A stretch of DNA of 64,000 nt, taken from positions 281,751-345,750 of the forward strand of contig NZ_PYWA01000005.1 in NCBI RefSeq assembly GCF_003056335.1. The letters are read 5' to 3'. Below are positions 18,021 to 27,464 of the stretch, piece after piece (positions within the stretch are counted from its first letter, which is position 1; each line of letters begins with the position of its first letter). Origin of the DNA: Paracoccus indicus (GTDB lineage Bacteria > Pseudomonadota > Alphaproteobacteria > Rhodobacterales > Rhodobacteraceae). Under the pieces are notes generated by a model. The model made no database searches. It was not told where the DNA came from and was given only the letters and a program-made list of their open reading frames with translations. The position numbers and the translations under genes are program-made.

Positions 18021-19163
18021 TCAATCTGGCCGCCTGATATGGCGGGCATCCCTTCGGTCAGGGACATGACCCCTTTGGCGGATGCGGTCGTAAAGCTGCA
18101 CCATCTGCGCGCCCACGCGGTCGGGGCGGACGGGACCGTCGGCCCATGCCGCAGCCCCCTGCGCCAGACGTTGGCGCAAGGCCGGATCGTCGTGCAGCAG
18201 CGCAAGGGCATCGGCCAGGGCGGCGGGATCGCGCGGCGGCACCACCAGCCCGGCCCCTGCGGCGCGGACGGTGCCGCCCAATTCGCCGACATCGGTGACG
18301 ACGACCGGCTTGGCGAAGGTCGCCGCGACCATCAGCACACCGCTCTGCGAGGCCTCGGCATAGGGCAGCACCACCACGTCGCAGTCATGAAACAGCCGCG
18401 AGGCCTGTTCGTCGGGGATGAACCCGTGGTGGATTACATAGCGCGCCGGATCGCCCATCAGGTGGCGCAGATCGTTCGGATCGTCGCCGCGTCCCGCCAG
18501 CACCAGTTGCAGAACGGGGATGCGGTCGCCCAGCAAGGCCTCGGCCCGCAGAAGGTCGTCGACCCCCTTGTAGGCGAACATCCGGCCGAACAGCAGCACC
18601 TTCAGCCCCGGGCGAGGCGGCGGCGCAGGCAGGTCGTGCGCCGCCTCGGCATAGCGGGTGATGGTGGGATGGGGCACGACATGGACGCGCGCGGGCGATT
18701 TGCCGAAACGCGCGGCGGCGGCGGCGCGCAGGCCGGCGCCATGGACCAGCAGATCGTCAGACTGCCGCGCCATCAGCCGCGCGCCCCAATCGGGCAGCTG
18801 CAAGGTCTCTCGGTCGCCCGGATGGGGGGTGACGTCATGCACCGTGGTGATCAGGGCCGCATGACGGCGCAGAAACGGCGCGATAGCGTTCAGCCAGACC
18901 GTCGTGTTGCTGAGGACGTGGATCACGTCTGGCCGCGCCCGCCGCACCAGCCGCATCATCCGGGCCAGCAGGGCGATATTGCGCATCGACCGCGTGCGGG
19001 GCCAATCCATCAGCCGCAGATCGACCGCCGGGTCCAGCCAGCGCTCAAGCCCCCGGTAAAGCCGCGCAGGCGCGATCAGCGTCACCTGCGCGTGGGCTGC
19101 CAGCCCGTTGGCACAGGCGATGGTGTGATCGACGGGACCGGGGGCGATCAGCAGGACCCTCAT
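18021..19163 (-). CDS. Family 4-type glycosyltransferase
   Basis: A 380-residue GT-B enzyme starting MRVLLIAPGPVDHTIACANG. Typical GT4 features are VLLFGRMFAYKGVDDLLRAEALL (donor-site loop), LVLAGRGDDPNDL and DCDVVVLPYAEASQSGVLMVA, where the usual acidic residues of the EX7E motif are partly replaced by serine and glycine-like positions (ASQSG), as in several known GT4 members. It is the second of four leftward genes, with a 4-bp overlap to the family 2 enzyme upstream. The sugar is unknown. Confidence 0.86.
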   Translation of the reverse strand: MRVLLIAPGPVDHTIACANGLAAHAQVTLIAPARLYRGLERWLDPAVDLRLMDWPRTRSMRNIALLARMMRLVRRARPDVIHVLSNTTVWLNAIAPFLRRHAALITTVHDVTPHPGDRETLQLPDWGARLMARQSDDLLVHGAGLRAAAAARFGKSPARVHVVPHPTITRYAEAAHDLPAPPPRPGLKVLLFGRMFAYKGVDDLLRAEALLGDRIPVLQLVLAGRGDDPNDLRHLMGDPARYVIHHGFIPDEQASRLFHDCDVVVLPYAEASQSGVLMVAATFAKPVVVTDVGELGGTVRAAGAGLVVPPRDPAALADALALLHDDPALRQRLAQGAAAWADGPVRPDRVGAQMVQLYDRIRQRGHVPDRRDARHIRRPD

Positions 19164-20086
19164 GCCGGATCGACCGTCTGGCGCAGGCGCAGGGTGCGCA
19201 GCGCGTCCCGTCCCCGACGCAGCACATGCGGTTCGCCCGCAAAGCGCAGTCCGCGCAGGAACAGGCGCGTTCGGTCGGCAAGGCCAATCGGGCGCAAGCG
19301 CGACGCGGCGACGAAATGCGGAAAATGGTCGGCCATGTCCAGCCGCCAGCCCAGATCGCGGGCGGTCAGGAAAGCGTTCAGCTCCTCGACCGTGGCTTCC
19401 CAATGGGCCATGCGACGGCGCAGCATCGGCGCATCGTCGCTGGCGCGGTGCCAAGTGTTGTCATGGATGCGGTAGCCGCCCAAGGCCTGCGGCAGGGCGA
19501 CGATCGGAAAGACAAAGGGGATCGCCCCCACCAGCCATGCATCGGCCGAGATGCGGAACCGCGCGGGGATCGCGCCGACGCAATCCCAGGCCTCGCGTCG
19601 GACTGAAATGGCCGAGGTCATCGGAAACGGCCAGACCCCCGCCGATCGCGCCATGCGCGGGGCGATGTCGCCTTGGCACAGCGTCCGCGGGATCGGTGGC
19701 CCAAGGGGGGCATCGTCGTTCCCCGTCGGCTGCAGCCGGTGATAGACCAGCCCCGCCTCGGGGGTGTCGGCAAAGGCACTGGCGATGGCCGCCAGCTTGC
19801 CCGGCATGAACCAGTCGTCCGCGTCCAGAAAGCACAGTATCGCCCCCCGACTGGCCGCCACCGCCGCATTCATCGCCGCCGCCTGCCCCTGGTTGCGTTG
19901 CAGGACCGCGCGCACCGCATGGCCGTAATCCGCGATCACCTGTCGGGAATCATCGGTGGATCCGTCGTCGACGACGATGACCTCGAAGCTGACGCCTTGC
20001 TGCGAGAGGGCGCTGTCGATGGCCCGCGCGACATAACGGCCATAGTTGTAGTTGTTAATCAACACGCTGATTTCCGGGGCGGGCAT
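19160..20086 (-). CDS. Family 2 glycosyltransferase
   Basis: A 308-residue GT-A inverting glycosyltransferase beginning MPAPEISVLINNYNYGRYV. The nucleotide-binding core is VIVVDDGSTDDSRQVI and the metal-binding DxD appears as ILCFLDADDWFMPGKL. A later ISADAWLVG segment supplies the acceptor-side acidic residue. It heads the leftward polysaccharide operon, with a GGAG ribosome site before ATG 20086 and a divergent promoter region shared with the polymerase gene. Confidence 0.88.
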   Translation of the reverse strand: MPAPEISVLINNYNYGRYVARAIDSALSQQGVSFEVIVVDDGSTDDSRQVIADYGHAVRAVLQRNQGQAAAMNAAVAASRGAILCFLDADDWFMPGKLAAIASAFADTPEAGLVYHRLQPTGNDDAPLGPPIPRTLCQGDIAPRMARSAGVWPFPMTSAISVRREAWDCVGAIPARFRISADAWLVGAIPFVFPIVALPQALGGYRIHDNTWHRASDDAPMLRRRMAHWEATVEELNAFLTARDLGWRLDMADHFPHFVAASRLRPIGLADRTRLFLRGLRFAGEPHVLRRGRDALRTLRLRQTVDPA

Positions 20087-20367
20087 GGGCTTCTCCGGCT
20101 CGGAGGACAGGGTGGGCCGGGTCGGGATCATCCGCAGGCCTTGCCGGAAACGATAAGCGATGCCCGCCTTGCCCCGACAGCGGTCCGAATGGGGCCGCGG
20201 CGGCGCAACCGACACCTCCGAAAGGTGAAGGTTGGGGGGTGACGATGCCACCTTGGGTCATGGGGATGGCCGATGGTGACCCGTGCGGGGTGACGGGCAG
20301 GAACGCTAGGCTGAGGGGCATCGCCCGCCTGCAAGGGATGGGCATGCCATTCCCCCAAGGGCCCGCC

Positions 20368-21660
20368 ATGACCGCAGCGACCGATCACCCAAGCCATCTG
20401 CCTGCCAGCTTTCACGACTATCTTGAAGGCCAGGGGACCGCGCGAGGCCGTTCCGGACGGCTGGCCGGGGCGGCGGTCTGGATGACGCTGGTGATCCTGT
20501 CCGGCGCGCTGCTGCCTTTGCTGGCGACATCGGGGGCGGGGCTGGACGATCGGGCGCGATCGCTTCTGCGGCTCAGCGTGTTGCCGGTCTATGCCACGAC
20601 GCTGATCCTGGCCATGCGCCATACCCAGGCGGTCGCACGGTCGATCCTGCGCAGCGCGCCCCTGCTGGCGCTGGTCGGGTTTCAGTTCGCGACGGTGCTC
20701 TGGTCGATCGGCCCCTCGATCAGCCTGCGCCGGGCGGTGGCGCTGGCGCTGACGCTGCTGCTGTCGCATGTGCTGGCGGTGGCCTTCACGCCGCGGCGGC
20801 TGCTGTGGCTGGTGGCCAGCGCGCTTGGCACCTGCATGCTGGGCAGTCTGGCGATGATGGCGCTGCAGCCCTCGCTGGCCTTCGTGCCGGGTGACGGGGC
20901 GCTGCGCGGCATCTATCAGAACAAGAACGTGCTGGGCTGGGTGGCGGGTATCGCCACCGTGGCGGGGGTGATCCTGGCCTGCGACAAGGGGGGCGACCGC
21001 CGCAGGGCCGGTGCGATGATCGCCGCCGTCTCGGTTGCCTGCCTGATCCTGTCGCAATCCTCGACGGGGTTGCTGGCGGCGGCGGGAGCGCTGATCGTGG
21101 CGGGGTTCCTGGTGCTGCTGGGACGTGCGCGCGGGCTGGGGCGGGCGCTGCTGATGGTGGCCTTCATGGTGGCGGCGGGGATAACGCTGATCTTCCTTGG
21201 CCTGCTGCTGGTCCCCTTGCTGGAGGCCTTGGGCAAGGACGCCACCCTGACGGGCCGCGTTCCCATGTGGCATCTGATCGACATGCGCATCGCCGACCGG
21301 CTGTGGCTGGGCCACGGGTATCAGGTCTTCTGGACCATGGGCAACCAAGATGCCTGGGTGATCTGGGGCCAGATCGGATGGCTCAGCCCGCATGCCCACA
21401 GCGGATACCGCGACATCCTGCTGGGGTCGGGACTGGCGGGCGCGGTGCTGACGGCATGGGCCATCATCCCCGCCGTGCGCGGCGCGGCGCGGCTGACGCT
21501 GCTGCGACCCGGGCAAGGCTGGCTGTGGCCCTGTGTCTTCATGGCGCAGATCCTGATCCTGAACCTGACCGAGACCACCCTTCTGGCCCAGAACGGCCTG
21601 CAATGGACGCTGATGGGCACGATGATCGCCCTGACGTCCAACCACGCCCGCCGCCGCTGA
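20368..21660 (+). CDS. O-antigen ligase/ExoQ-type polysaccharide polymerase
   Basis: A 430-residue polytopic membrane protein with about ten hydrophobic helices. Family marks are RGIYQNKNVLGWVAGI, the serine-rich ILSQSSTGLL, LTGRVPMWHLI and PHAHSGYRDILLGSGLAG before the last helices, matching the Wzy_C/ExoQ superfamily. It should polymerise lipid-linked repeat units on the periplasmic side. The ATG at 20368 has AAGGG upstream; in-frame ATGs at 20338 and 20344 would add up to ten residues. It opens the rightward half of the cluster. Confidence 0.85.
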   Translation: MTAATDHPSHLPASFHDYLEGQGTARGRSGRLAGAAVWMTLVILSGALLPLLATSGAGLDDRARSLLRLSVLPVYATTLILAMRHTQAVARSILRSAPLLALVGFQFATVLWSIGPSISLRRAVALALTLLLSHVLAVAFTPRRLLWLVASALGTCMLGSLAMMALQPSLAFVPGDGALRGIYQNKNVLGWVAGIATVAGVILACDKGGDRRRAGAMIAAVSVACLILSQSSTGLLAAAGALIVAGFLVLLGRARGLGRALLMVAFMVAAGITLIFLGLLLVPLLEALGKDATLTGRVPMWHLIDMRIADRLWLGHGYQVFWTMGNQDAWVIWGQIGWLSPHAHSGYRDILLGSGLAGAVLTAWAIIPAVRGAARLTLLRPGQGWLWPCVFMAQILILNLTETTLLAQNGLQWTLMGTMIALTSNHARRR

Positions 21661-21693
21661 CAGGCCCATACGCAGGGTCAGGTCGCATCTACG

Positions 21694-21719
21694 CCTTTGG
21701 GACAGGTTCCGCCCAAAGG
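21694..21719. promoter_or_regulatory. Perfect hairpin in the polymerase-WecG gap
   Basis: CCTTTGGG (21694-21701) and CCCAAAGG (21712-21719) form a perfect 8-bp stem with a 10-nt loop, 34 bp after the polymerase stop and about 133 bp before the next start. There is no T tract, so it may be an attenuator, an mRNA processing or stability element, or an operator. The rest of this 192-bp gap shows nothing clear. Confidence 0.4.
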
Positions 21720-21852
21720 GCTAGCCCGCAGCCGTCCCCAAGGGCGCTTTCGTCGGCACCCCCTGCCCCACGCGCCCCGAACGGCCAAGTATCTGCATAT
21801 CCCGCGCAGGCTTAGTTTCGGACCTGACGATCAACCCGAACGGGGGCGCAAC

Positions 21853-22680
21853 ATGACGACCGACCACCAGTGGCAAGACCCGGTGAAGACCACGAACGTC
21901 CTTGGACTGCGCGTCGCCGCGCTGACCCGCAAGGGCGCCGTTTCGCGGATTCTGGCGGATGTGCGGGACGGGCGACGCGGCTATGTCTGCGTGTCCGGCG
22001 CCCATAGCGTCATCGAATGCCGCGCCGACCCGGAGCTGGCACGCATCCACAACCGCGCCACACTGACCGTGGCCGACGGAATGCCCCTGGTCTGGGCGCT
22101 GCGCAGCGATGGCCACAACCAAGCCGAGCGGATCTATGGCCCCGACCTGATGCTGTCGGTCATCGACGCCAGCCAAGACAGCGGCATCGGACATTTCCTT
22201 TACGGCACCACGCCCGAGGTGCTGGACCAGCTGCGGGCGAACCTGCAGCGCCGCTTTCCCGGCGCGCATGTCGCGGGCAGCTTCGCGCCCCCCTTCCGCC
22301 CCCTGACCGCCGATGAGGAAACCGACATCGCCCACATGATCGACGACAGCAACGCAGGCATCGTCTGGGTCGGCATCGGATGCCCCAAGCAGGAACGCTG
22401 GATGGCGCGGATGCGCGACCGGCTGCAGGCACCGATGCTGATCGGCGTCGGCGCAGCCTTCGACTTTCACGCAAAGGGCAAGCTGCAGGCACCAGCCGTC
22501 ATGCAGCGCAACGGGTTGGAATGGCTGTTCCGCCTGGTGACCGAGCCGCGACGCCTGTGGCGACGCTATGCCCGCACCGTGCCCGCCTATCTGCTGTTGC
22601 GCGGATTGCAGCGCAGCGGGTTGCGCCGCTTTCCCATAGCCCACGACCCCGACCACATGCCCCACAGGATGCAACCATGA
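21853..22680 (+). CDS. WecG/TagA/CpsF family glycosyltransferase
   Basis: A 275-residue family 26 glycosyltransferase. Family hallmarks are the early VSGAHSVIECRADPELARIHNRA, TVADGMPLVWALR with the conserved aspartate, YGPDLMLSVID, HFLYGTTPEVL and WVGIGCPKQERWMARM, followed by a basic C-terminal helix for membrane association (RLWRRYARTVPAYLL). Members transfer N-acetyl-mannosamine-type or related sugars to a lipid-linked first sugar, as the second step of repeat-unit assembly. This fits the next gene, which supplies the first sugar and overlaps by 4 bp. Confidence 0.9.
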   Translation: MTTDHQWQDPVKTTNVLGLRVAALTRKGAVSRILADVRDGRRGYVCVSGAHSVIECRADPELARIHNRATLTVADGMPLVWALRSDGHNQAERIYGPDLMLSVIDASQDSGIGHFLYGTTPEVLDQLRANLQRRFPGAHVAGSFAPPFRPLTADEETDIAHMIDDSNAGIVWVGIGCPKQERWMARMRDRLQAPMLIGVGAAFDFHAKGKLQAPAVMQRNGLEWLFRLVTEPRRLWRRYARTVPAYLLLRGLQRSGLRRFPIAHDPDHMPHRMQP

Positions 22681-24002
22681 TCAGTTCGGACAGATTGCAG
22701 GGAACCCCCGTCACGGCCTTTGCCACGCAAGCGGACCACAGGACGCGCGCCGCCCTGTCGCGCAATGCGGTCATGGTCCTGACGGAAACGGCGGTGCTGG
22801 TCCTGGCCATGCAGATCACATCGGGGCTGGCGCATGCATCCGCATTGATGCCCGCCGCGATCACGCTGCTGGCCGTCCGGCTGCTGCTGGGGCTGGTGCC
22901 TGGGCGGGGGCTGCACCCGCATGAGATCATGCGCCGCAGCGTCGCCGCCGTGCCCATCGCGGCGGGCATCTGCATCATGCTGCCCGCGCTGCAGGGCGAC
23001 ACCGATCACGCCGTGGCCATCGCGCTGTTCCTGCTGGTGGCGCTGGTGCTGCAATATCCGGCGCGAATGATGGCGGTGGCGCTGCTGCACCGGGCGGGAC
23101 TGTGGACGATCAACGCCCATGTCATCGCAGATCCGGCCATCTCTCCGCTGATCGAGACCTTCTTTCGCCGCAACTGGCGCTATGGGTTGATGCCCGACGC
23201 CAGCCGCCCGGCCTCGGTCGCGCTGGTGGCCGATGACGCGCTGGCCCGCCCCGAGGCGCTGCCTGCCAGCTATGCGCAGGTCTTCGTGCTGGCCGATACG
23301 CCGCAGCTTCGGATCTCGGGGCTGCATGCCGCGAACGCGGGCGGGGCCATCGGTCTGCGGGTCAAGCATCTGCGCCCCGGCATCGGTGCCGACCGGTTGA
23401 AGCGGGCGATGGATCTGGCCATCGCGGTGCCGATGATGGTGATCGCGCTGCCCTTCATCGCGCTGGCCGCCCTTGCGATCTGGATCGTCGATCCCGGTCC
23501 CGTCTTCTATGCCCAACCGCGCGAGGGTCTGAACGGCAGCGTCCTGAAGGTGCTGAAGCTGCGCACCATGTATCGCGATGCCGAAACCCGGCTGCAGGAC
23601 CTGCTGCAGGCCGACCCCGAGGCCCGCGCCGAATGGGCCGCGCATTTCAAGCTGAAGAAGGACCCCCGCGTCCTGCCCTTCGTCGGCTGCTTCCTGCGCC
23701 GGTCCAGCATAGACGAGCTGCCGCAGCTGCTGAACGTCATCATGGGCGGCATGAGCGTCGTCGGACCCCGCCCCTTCCCCGAATACCACCTGGCCGCCAT
23801 GCGCCCCGAGTTCCGCCGCAAGCGCTGCAGCGTGCCGCCCGGCATCACCGGGCTGTGGCAGATCTCGGAACGCAGCCAGGCCGATCTGGCCCAGCAGGAA
23901 CAGCTGGACGCCTTCTACATCGACAACCGCTCGGTCTGGCTGGACCTGTCGATCCTGCTGCGCACCCTGCCCGCCGTCATCCTTGGGCGCGGCGCCTGCT
24001 GA
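22677..24002 (+). CDS. Polyprenyl-phosphate sugar-1-phosphate transferase (priming enzyme)
   Basis: A 441-residue priming transferase. The N-terminal half has four predicted membrane helices and a cytoplasmic region. From about residue 239 comes the bacterial sugar transferase domain: [20 protein letters not shown] (membrane helix), [46 protein letters not shown] and [14 protein letters not shown]. It transfers a sugar phosphate from a nucleotide sugar to undecaprenyl phosphate and thereby starts the repeat unit. ATG 22677 overlaps the upstream gene by 4 bp. Confidence 0.92.
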   Translation: MISSDRLQGTPVTAFATQADHRTRAALSRNAVMVLTETAVLVLAMQITSGLAHASALMPAAITLLAVRLLLGLVPGRGLHPHEIMRRSVAAVPIAAGICIMLPALQGDTDHAVAIALFLLVALVLQYPARMMAVALLHRAGLWTINAHVIADPAISPLIETFFRRNWRYGLMPDASRPASVALVADDALARPEALPASYAQVFVLADTPQLRISGLHAANAGGAIGLRVKHLRPGIGADRLKRAMDLAIAVPMMVIALPFIALAALAIWIVDPGPVFYAQPREGLNGSVLKVLKLRTMYRDAETRLQDLLQADPEARAEWAAHFKLKKDPRVLPFVGCFLRRSSIDELPQLLNVIMGGMSVVGPRPFPEYHLAAMRPEFRRKRCSVPPGITGLWQISERSQADLAQQEQLDAFYIDNRSVWLDLSILLRTLPAVILGRGAC

Positions 24003-24034
24003 CACCAATCCCACGTTTCTGGAAAGGACACGCC

Positions 24035-25072
24035 ATGTTTCGAAGCAAACGCATTCTTGTCACCGGGGGCGCAGGGTTCCTTGGATCGTTTCTGTGCGAC
24101 AGCCTGCTGGCCGACGGCCACGAGGTGATCTGCTTGGACAATTTCCACACCGGGTCGCGCACCAACGTCCAGCATCTGCACGGCCACCCCCGGTTCGAGA
24201 TCATGCGCCACGACGTGACCGTCCCCATCCACGCCGAGGTCGACGAGATCTTCAACCTCGCCTGCCCCGCATCGCCCGTGCATTACCAGACAGACCCGGT
24301 GCAGACCGTCAAGACCAACGTCCACGGCGCGATCAACGTGCTGGAACTGGCGCGGCGGCTGAAGGCGCGGATCTTTCAGGCCTCGACCAGCGAGGTATAC
24401 GGCAACCCGCTGGTCCATCCGCAGGTCGAAAGCTATGCGGGCAACGTGAACCCCATCGGCCATCGCGCCTGCTATGACGAGGGCAAGCGCTGCGCGGAAA
24501 CGCTGTTTTTCGATTACCACCGTCAATACGGGGTCCAGATCCGGGTCGCGCGCATCTTCAACACCTATGGCCCGCGGATGCTGCCCGACGACGGGCGGGT
24601 CGTGTCGAACTTCATCGTGCAGGCGCTGCGCGGCGATCCGATCACCATCTATGGCGAAGGCCAGCAGACCCGGTCCTTCTGCTTCGTCGACGACCTGATC
24701 CGCGGTTTCCGCGCGCTGATGGATGCGCCCGACGACGTGCTGCTGCCGATCAATCTTGGCAACCCGTCGGAATTCACCATCCGCCAGCTGGCCGAACTGG
24801 TGATCGAGATGACCGGATCGCGGTCGCGCATCGTCTTCAACCCCCTGCCGCAGGATGATCCGCAGCAACGCAAGCCCGACATCTCGCGCGCGGCGGATCA
24901 GCTGGGGTGGCGACCGGCGGTATCGCTGCGCGAGGGGCTGAGCCAGACCGTCGCCTATTTCGACCAGATGCTGTCGCAGCGCGTCCACAGCCATGTCGCG
25001 GCCTCGGTCCCGATCCAGAGCGGAGCGCGCATGCTGGTCAACGGCTTTGCCACCGGACGGAGCCTGGCGTGA
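24035..25072 (+). CDS. UDP-glucuronate decarboxylase (UDP-xylose synthase)
   Basis: A 345-residue short-chain dehydrogenase/reductase-type enzyme. The NAD motif [13 protein letters not shown] is at residues about 10-22, the catalytic tyrosine-lysine pair is Y147xxxK151 ([10 protein letters not shown]), and [18 protein letters not shown] and [22 protein letters not shown] are signatures of the UXS group. It converts UDP-glucuronate to UDP-xylose, implying xylose or a derivative in the polymer. ATG 24035 has a GGAAAGG site. No UDP-glucose dehydrogenase is seen in the window, so UDP-glucuronate must be made elsewhere. Confidence 0.9.
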   Translation: MFRSKRILVTGGAGFLGSFLCDSLLADGHEVICLDNFHTGSRTNVQHLHGHPRFEIMRHDVTVPIHAEVDEIFNLACPASPVHYQTDPVQTVKTNVHGAINVLELARRLKARIFQASTSEVYGNPLVHPQVESYAGNVNPIGHRACYDEGKRCAETLFFDYHRQYGVQIRVARIFNTYGPRMLPDDGRVVSNFIVQALRGDPITIYGEGQQTRSFCFVDDLIRGFRALMDAPDDVLLPINLGNPSEFTIRQLAELVIEMTGSRSRIVFNPLPQDDPQQRKPDISRAADQLGWRPAVSLREGLSQTVAYFDQMLSQRVHSHVAASVPIQSGARMLVNGFATGRSLA

Positions 25073-26256
25073 AAATCCTTGTCTTCGCCCACCGGTTGGA
25101 TCTGGGCGGGACACAGGCCCATGCGATCGAGATGGCCGCGCGTCTGCGCGACCGTCACGGATACCGGATCGTCTTTCATGCCGGGGCGGGCCCGCTGCAG
25201 CCGATGATGAAGGAACACCGGCTGCCGCTGGTCGTCGCGCCCGATGCGCGCTTCCAGCCGTCCCTGGCGCGAATGCGGGTGCTGCGCGACCTGGTCGCGC
25301 GCGAAAAGCCCGACCTGATCCATGCCTGGGATGCCTGGCAGGGGGTCGAGGCCTTCTGTGCCGTCCATATGACCATGCAGGTGCCGCTGATCATCAGCGA
25401 TATGGGCATGACATTGTCGCACATGCTGCCGCGTCAGGTGACGACCACCTTCGGCGTGCTGGCCGTCCAGCAGCAGGCCCGGCAACAGGGCTGGCAGCGG
25501 TCGGCGCATCTGCCCCTGCCCGTCGATCTGATGCGCAACGCCCCCGATGCCATCGACCGCCGACAGGCGCGCGACTTCATGGGGGTGGGACAGGATGATC
25601 TGCTGATCGTGGCGATGGCCCGGTTGACCCACAGCATGAAGGCGGAATCGCTGCTGCACATGATCGAATGCCTGCGCCGCATCGGGCGCCATCTGCCGTT
25701 GCGGCTGGCGATCATCGGGGACGGGGGCGCGCGGGCCGAGTTGCAGCACATGGCCACCCGCGCCAACCGTGAATTGGGCCGCAAGGCGATCAGCCTGCGC
25801 GGTGCGATGACCGACCCGCGTGCCGCCTATGCGGCCTCGGACATGGTCATCGGGATGGGAGCCACGGCGCTGCGGGGGATGGCCTTCGGCAAGCCGGTGA
25901 TCGTGACCGGAGACCTGGCCTTCGCGCGTCTGTTCGATCCCGGCACCTCGGCCTGGTTCACGGCCAACGGGCTGCACGGGGTGGGCGACGACGACGACGG
26001 CCAGGCGATGCAGCGGCTGATCGTGCAGCTGGCCTCGGACCCGCAACTGCGCGACAGGTTGGGCCGCTTCGGGCGCGATCACGTCGCCCGCCATCACGAT
26101 CTGGACCGCCTGTCGGACGATCTTGCCGCGCTGTGCCGCACCGCGCGGGATGTGCCGCCGCAGCCGACGGTCGGCGGCACGATGCGCTCGGCGGTCGTCT
26201 ACCTGCGCGAACGGCGCTTTCGCCGGTCCTGCTTCCGGGGCCTGGGCGAAACCTGA
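25069..26256 (+). CDS. Glycosyltransferase (GT4-like)
   Basis: A 395-residue GT-B glycosyltransferase starting with GTG ([23 protein letters not shown]), overlapping the UXS stop by 4 bp. The GGTQAH loop is the N-terminal GT4 motif; the C-terminal part has [37 protein letters not shown] and a donor-site region [20 protein letters not shown]. The acceptor and donor are unknown; the position after UXS makes it a candidate xylosyltransferase, which is inference only. Confidence 0.83.
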   Translation: MKILVFAHRLDLGGTQAHAIEMAARLRDRHGYRIVFHAGAGPLQPMMKEHRLPLVVAPDARFQPSLARMRVLRDLVAREKPDLIHAWDAWQGVEAFCAVHMTMQVPLIISDMGMTLSHMLPRQVTTTFGVLAVQQQARQQGWQRSAHLPLPVDLMRNAPDAIDRRQARDFMGVGQDDLLIVAMARLTHSMKAESLLHMIECLRRIGRHLPLRLAIIGDGGARAELQHMATRANRELGRKAISLRGAMTDPRAAYAASDMVIGMGATALRGMAFGKPVIVTGDLAFARLFDPGTSAWFTANGLHGVGDDDDGQAMQRLIVQLASDPQLRDRLGRFGRDHVARHHDLDRLSDDLAALCRTARDVPPQPTVGGTMRSAVVYLRERRFRRSCFRGLGET

Positions 26257-26266
26257 ACCCCCATGC

Positions 26267-26297
26267 GAAAACCCCGACACCCGTGGGCATCGGGGTT
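26267..26297. terminator. Terminator between convergent genes
   Basis: AACCCCGA (26270-26277) and TCGGGGTT (26290-26297) form a perfect stem, extended inside by CCC/GGG. It is preceded on the plus strand by AAAA, which is a TTTT tail for leftward transcription. It serves the LuxR-type gene and probably also stops the rightward polysaccharide operon. Confidence 0.75.
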
Positions 26298-26320
26298 CCC
26301 CCATTGGTTTTCTCGTGACT

Positions 26321-27085
26321 TCAGTGCGCGGTCGATCCGTCCCTGTCGCCCGTTCCGATCAGGCTGTTCAGGCGCTGCGCCGCCTGCGTCCGGTTCGTCG
26401 CGTTCACCTTGCGCATGATGTTGCGGATATGGACCTTGACCGTGCTTTCACACAGGTTCAGCTCATAGGCGATGGTCTTGTTGGCGGCACCCCGCTGCAG
26501 GGCGCGGGCGACGGCCAGCTGGCGTTCGGTGAAATGATCCTCGGACTCCTCGGTGCTGTGCTGGTTGGCGGCCAGGGTCTTGCTCAGCGTCACAAGGCTG
26601 CTGCGCGGCAGATAGGTGCCGCCCGAATGGACGATGCGGATGGCCTCGACCACATCGGCGAACTTGCCCTCGGGGGGGACGAAACCCGCCGCCCCGCTGG
26701 CGATGGCCGCCAGCATGGATTCCAGATCGGTCTGATCGGCAAGGATGATCACGCGGCAGGCCCCCGCCATGCCGATGACACCGTTGACCTCGGAGGCGAT
26801 GCGTTCGTCCAGCATCGACGCGCTTCCGATGTTGTAGAGGATGACCTGGTTGTCACCCTCCAGATGACCCGCGCGCCATGCCTCGATCGAGGCGTGGCTC
26901 TCGATCACCGCACCGGCGCGATAGGCCTCGAGGCAATGGACGAAGCAGTCGCGCGCCAAGGGACGCGGATCGATCACCACCACCTGCGGCTGAACCTGCG
27001 CCGCCCAAGTCTTGTCACTAGCCTGTCGTTTCGTTCCTTCCGAAATTGGCGGATTTTCGTCGTTGGCCGAATAACGATGCAACAT
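26321..27085 (-). CDS. LuxR-type regulator with degenerate receiver domain
   Basis: A protein of about 254 residues. The C-terminal helix-turn-helix is clear (about 184-245: FTERQLAVARALQRGAANK, YELNLCESTVKVHIRNIMRK). The N-terminal 35-150 region follows the receiver fold (VVVIDPRPLARD; ADQTDLESMLAAIASGAAGF), but the phosphoacceptor position reads VILYNIGSA with asparagine N85 and the acidic pair is reduced to one D39. It is therefore probably not controlled by phosphorylation, like VpsT/CsgD-type biofilm regulators. ATG 27085 is preferred over GTG 27100. Its place between two polysaccharide operons suggests it controls them. Confidence 0.85.
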   Translation of the reverse strand: MLHRYSANDENPPISEGTKRQASDKTWAAQVQPQVVVIDPRPLARDCFVHCLEAYRAGAVIESHASIEAWRAGHLEGDNQVILYNIGSASMLDERIASEVNGVIGMAGACRVIILADQTDLESMLAAIASGAAGFVPPEGKFADVVEAIRIVHSGGTYLPRSSLVTLSKTLAANQHSTEESEDHFTERQLAVARALQRGAANKTIAYELNLCESTVKVHIRNIMRKVNATNRTQAAQRLNSLIGTGDRDGSTAH

Positions 27086-27464
27086 GTAAACATACCCCAC
27101 GATTACTGGTGACGGTATCGGGAAAGAAACAATATCCGATGCGTCACGTTATACCCCGGCAAGAATTGCCTGCCGCCCCCCGGCTTTGCGCGATCGCATT
27201 CAATAATCTGATATCAATGAATTATCACGCACCAGAGCCAGGGTTTGGCCCCCTCGTGAAGCTGAAGTTACAGGTTGGTTCTTATGTCCAATATGATTAC
27301 GATCAACTTTACATACCCAAAAGTGTATTTAAGACTTGGATATCGGCAGAAATCCGCCAACATTATTATATTCGAATATAGATAAGATTGTATAATTCAC
27401 TCTTAGGTTGATTTTATTTTATCAGGATCACCCATAAAGATATATCTCAACGTCGGAGCACAGC
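27086..27464. promoter_or_regulatory. AT-rich divergent promoter region with a 14-bp palindrome
   Basis: This 379-bp gap separates the LuxR-type gene from the NeuD-like gene. Its right part (about 27180-27460) is far richer in A and T than the rest of the window and contains no convincing gene; the open frame 27046-27381 looks random. A perfect palindrome, TATATTCGAATATA, occupies 27367-27380. Further AT tracts near 27382-27445 could hold promoter elements for the NeuD-like gene, whose ribosome site is CGGAG before 27465. The region is a good candidate target for the LuxR-type protein or a nucleoid protein. Confidence 0.5.

Noticed and set aside
17965..18024. Extending the glycosyltransferase start to the TTG at 18024, giving an ATGA-like overlap
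   Set aside because: The first codon would be TTG and the added residues are not typical; the ATG at 17964 has a ribosome site at good spacing.
27046..27381. A 111-residue plus-strand frame in the AT-rich gap
   Set aside because: It overlaps the start of the LuxR-type gene, has no ribosome site and no recognisable family; composition matches non-coding DNA.
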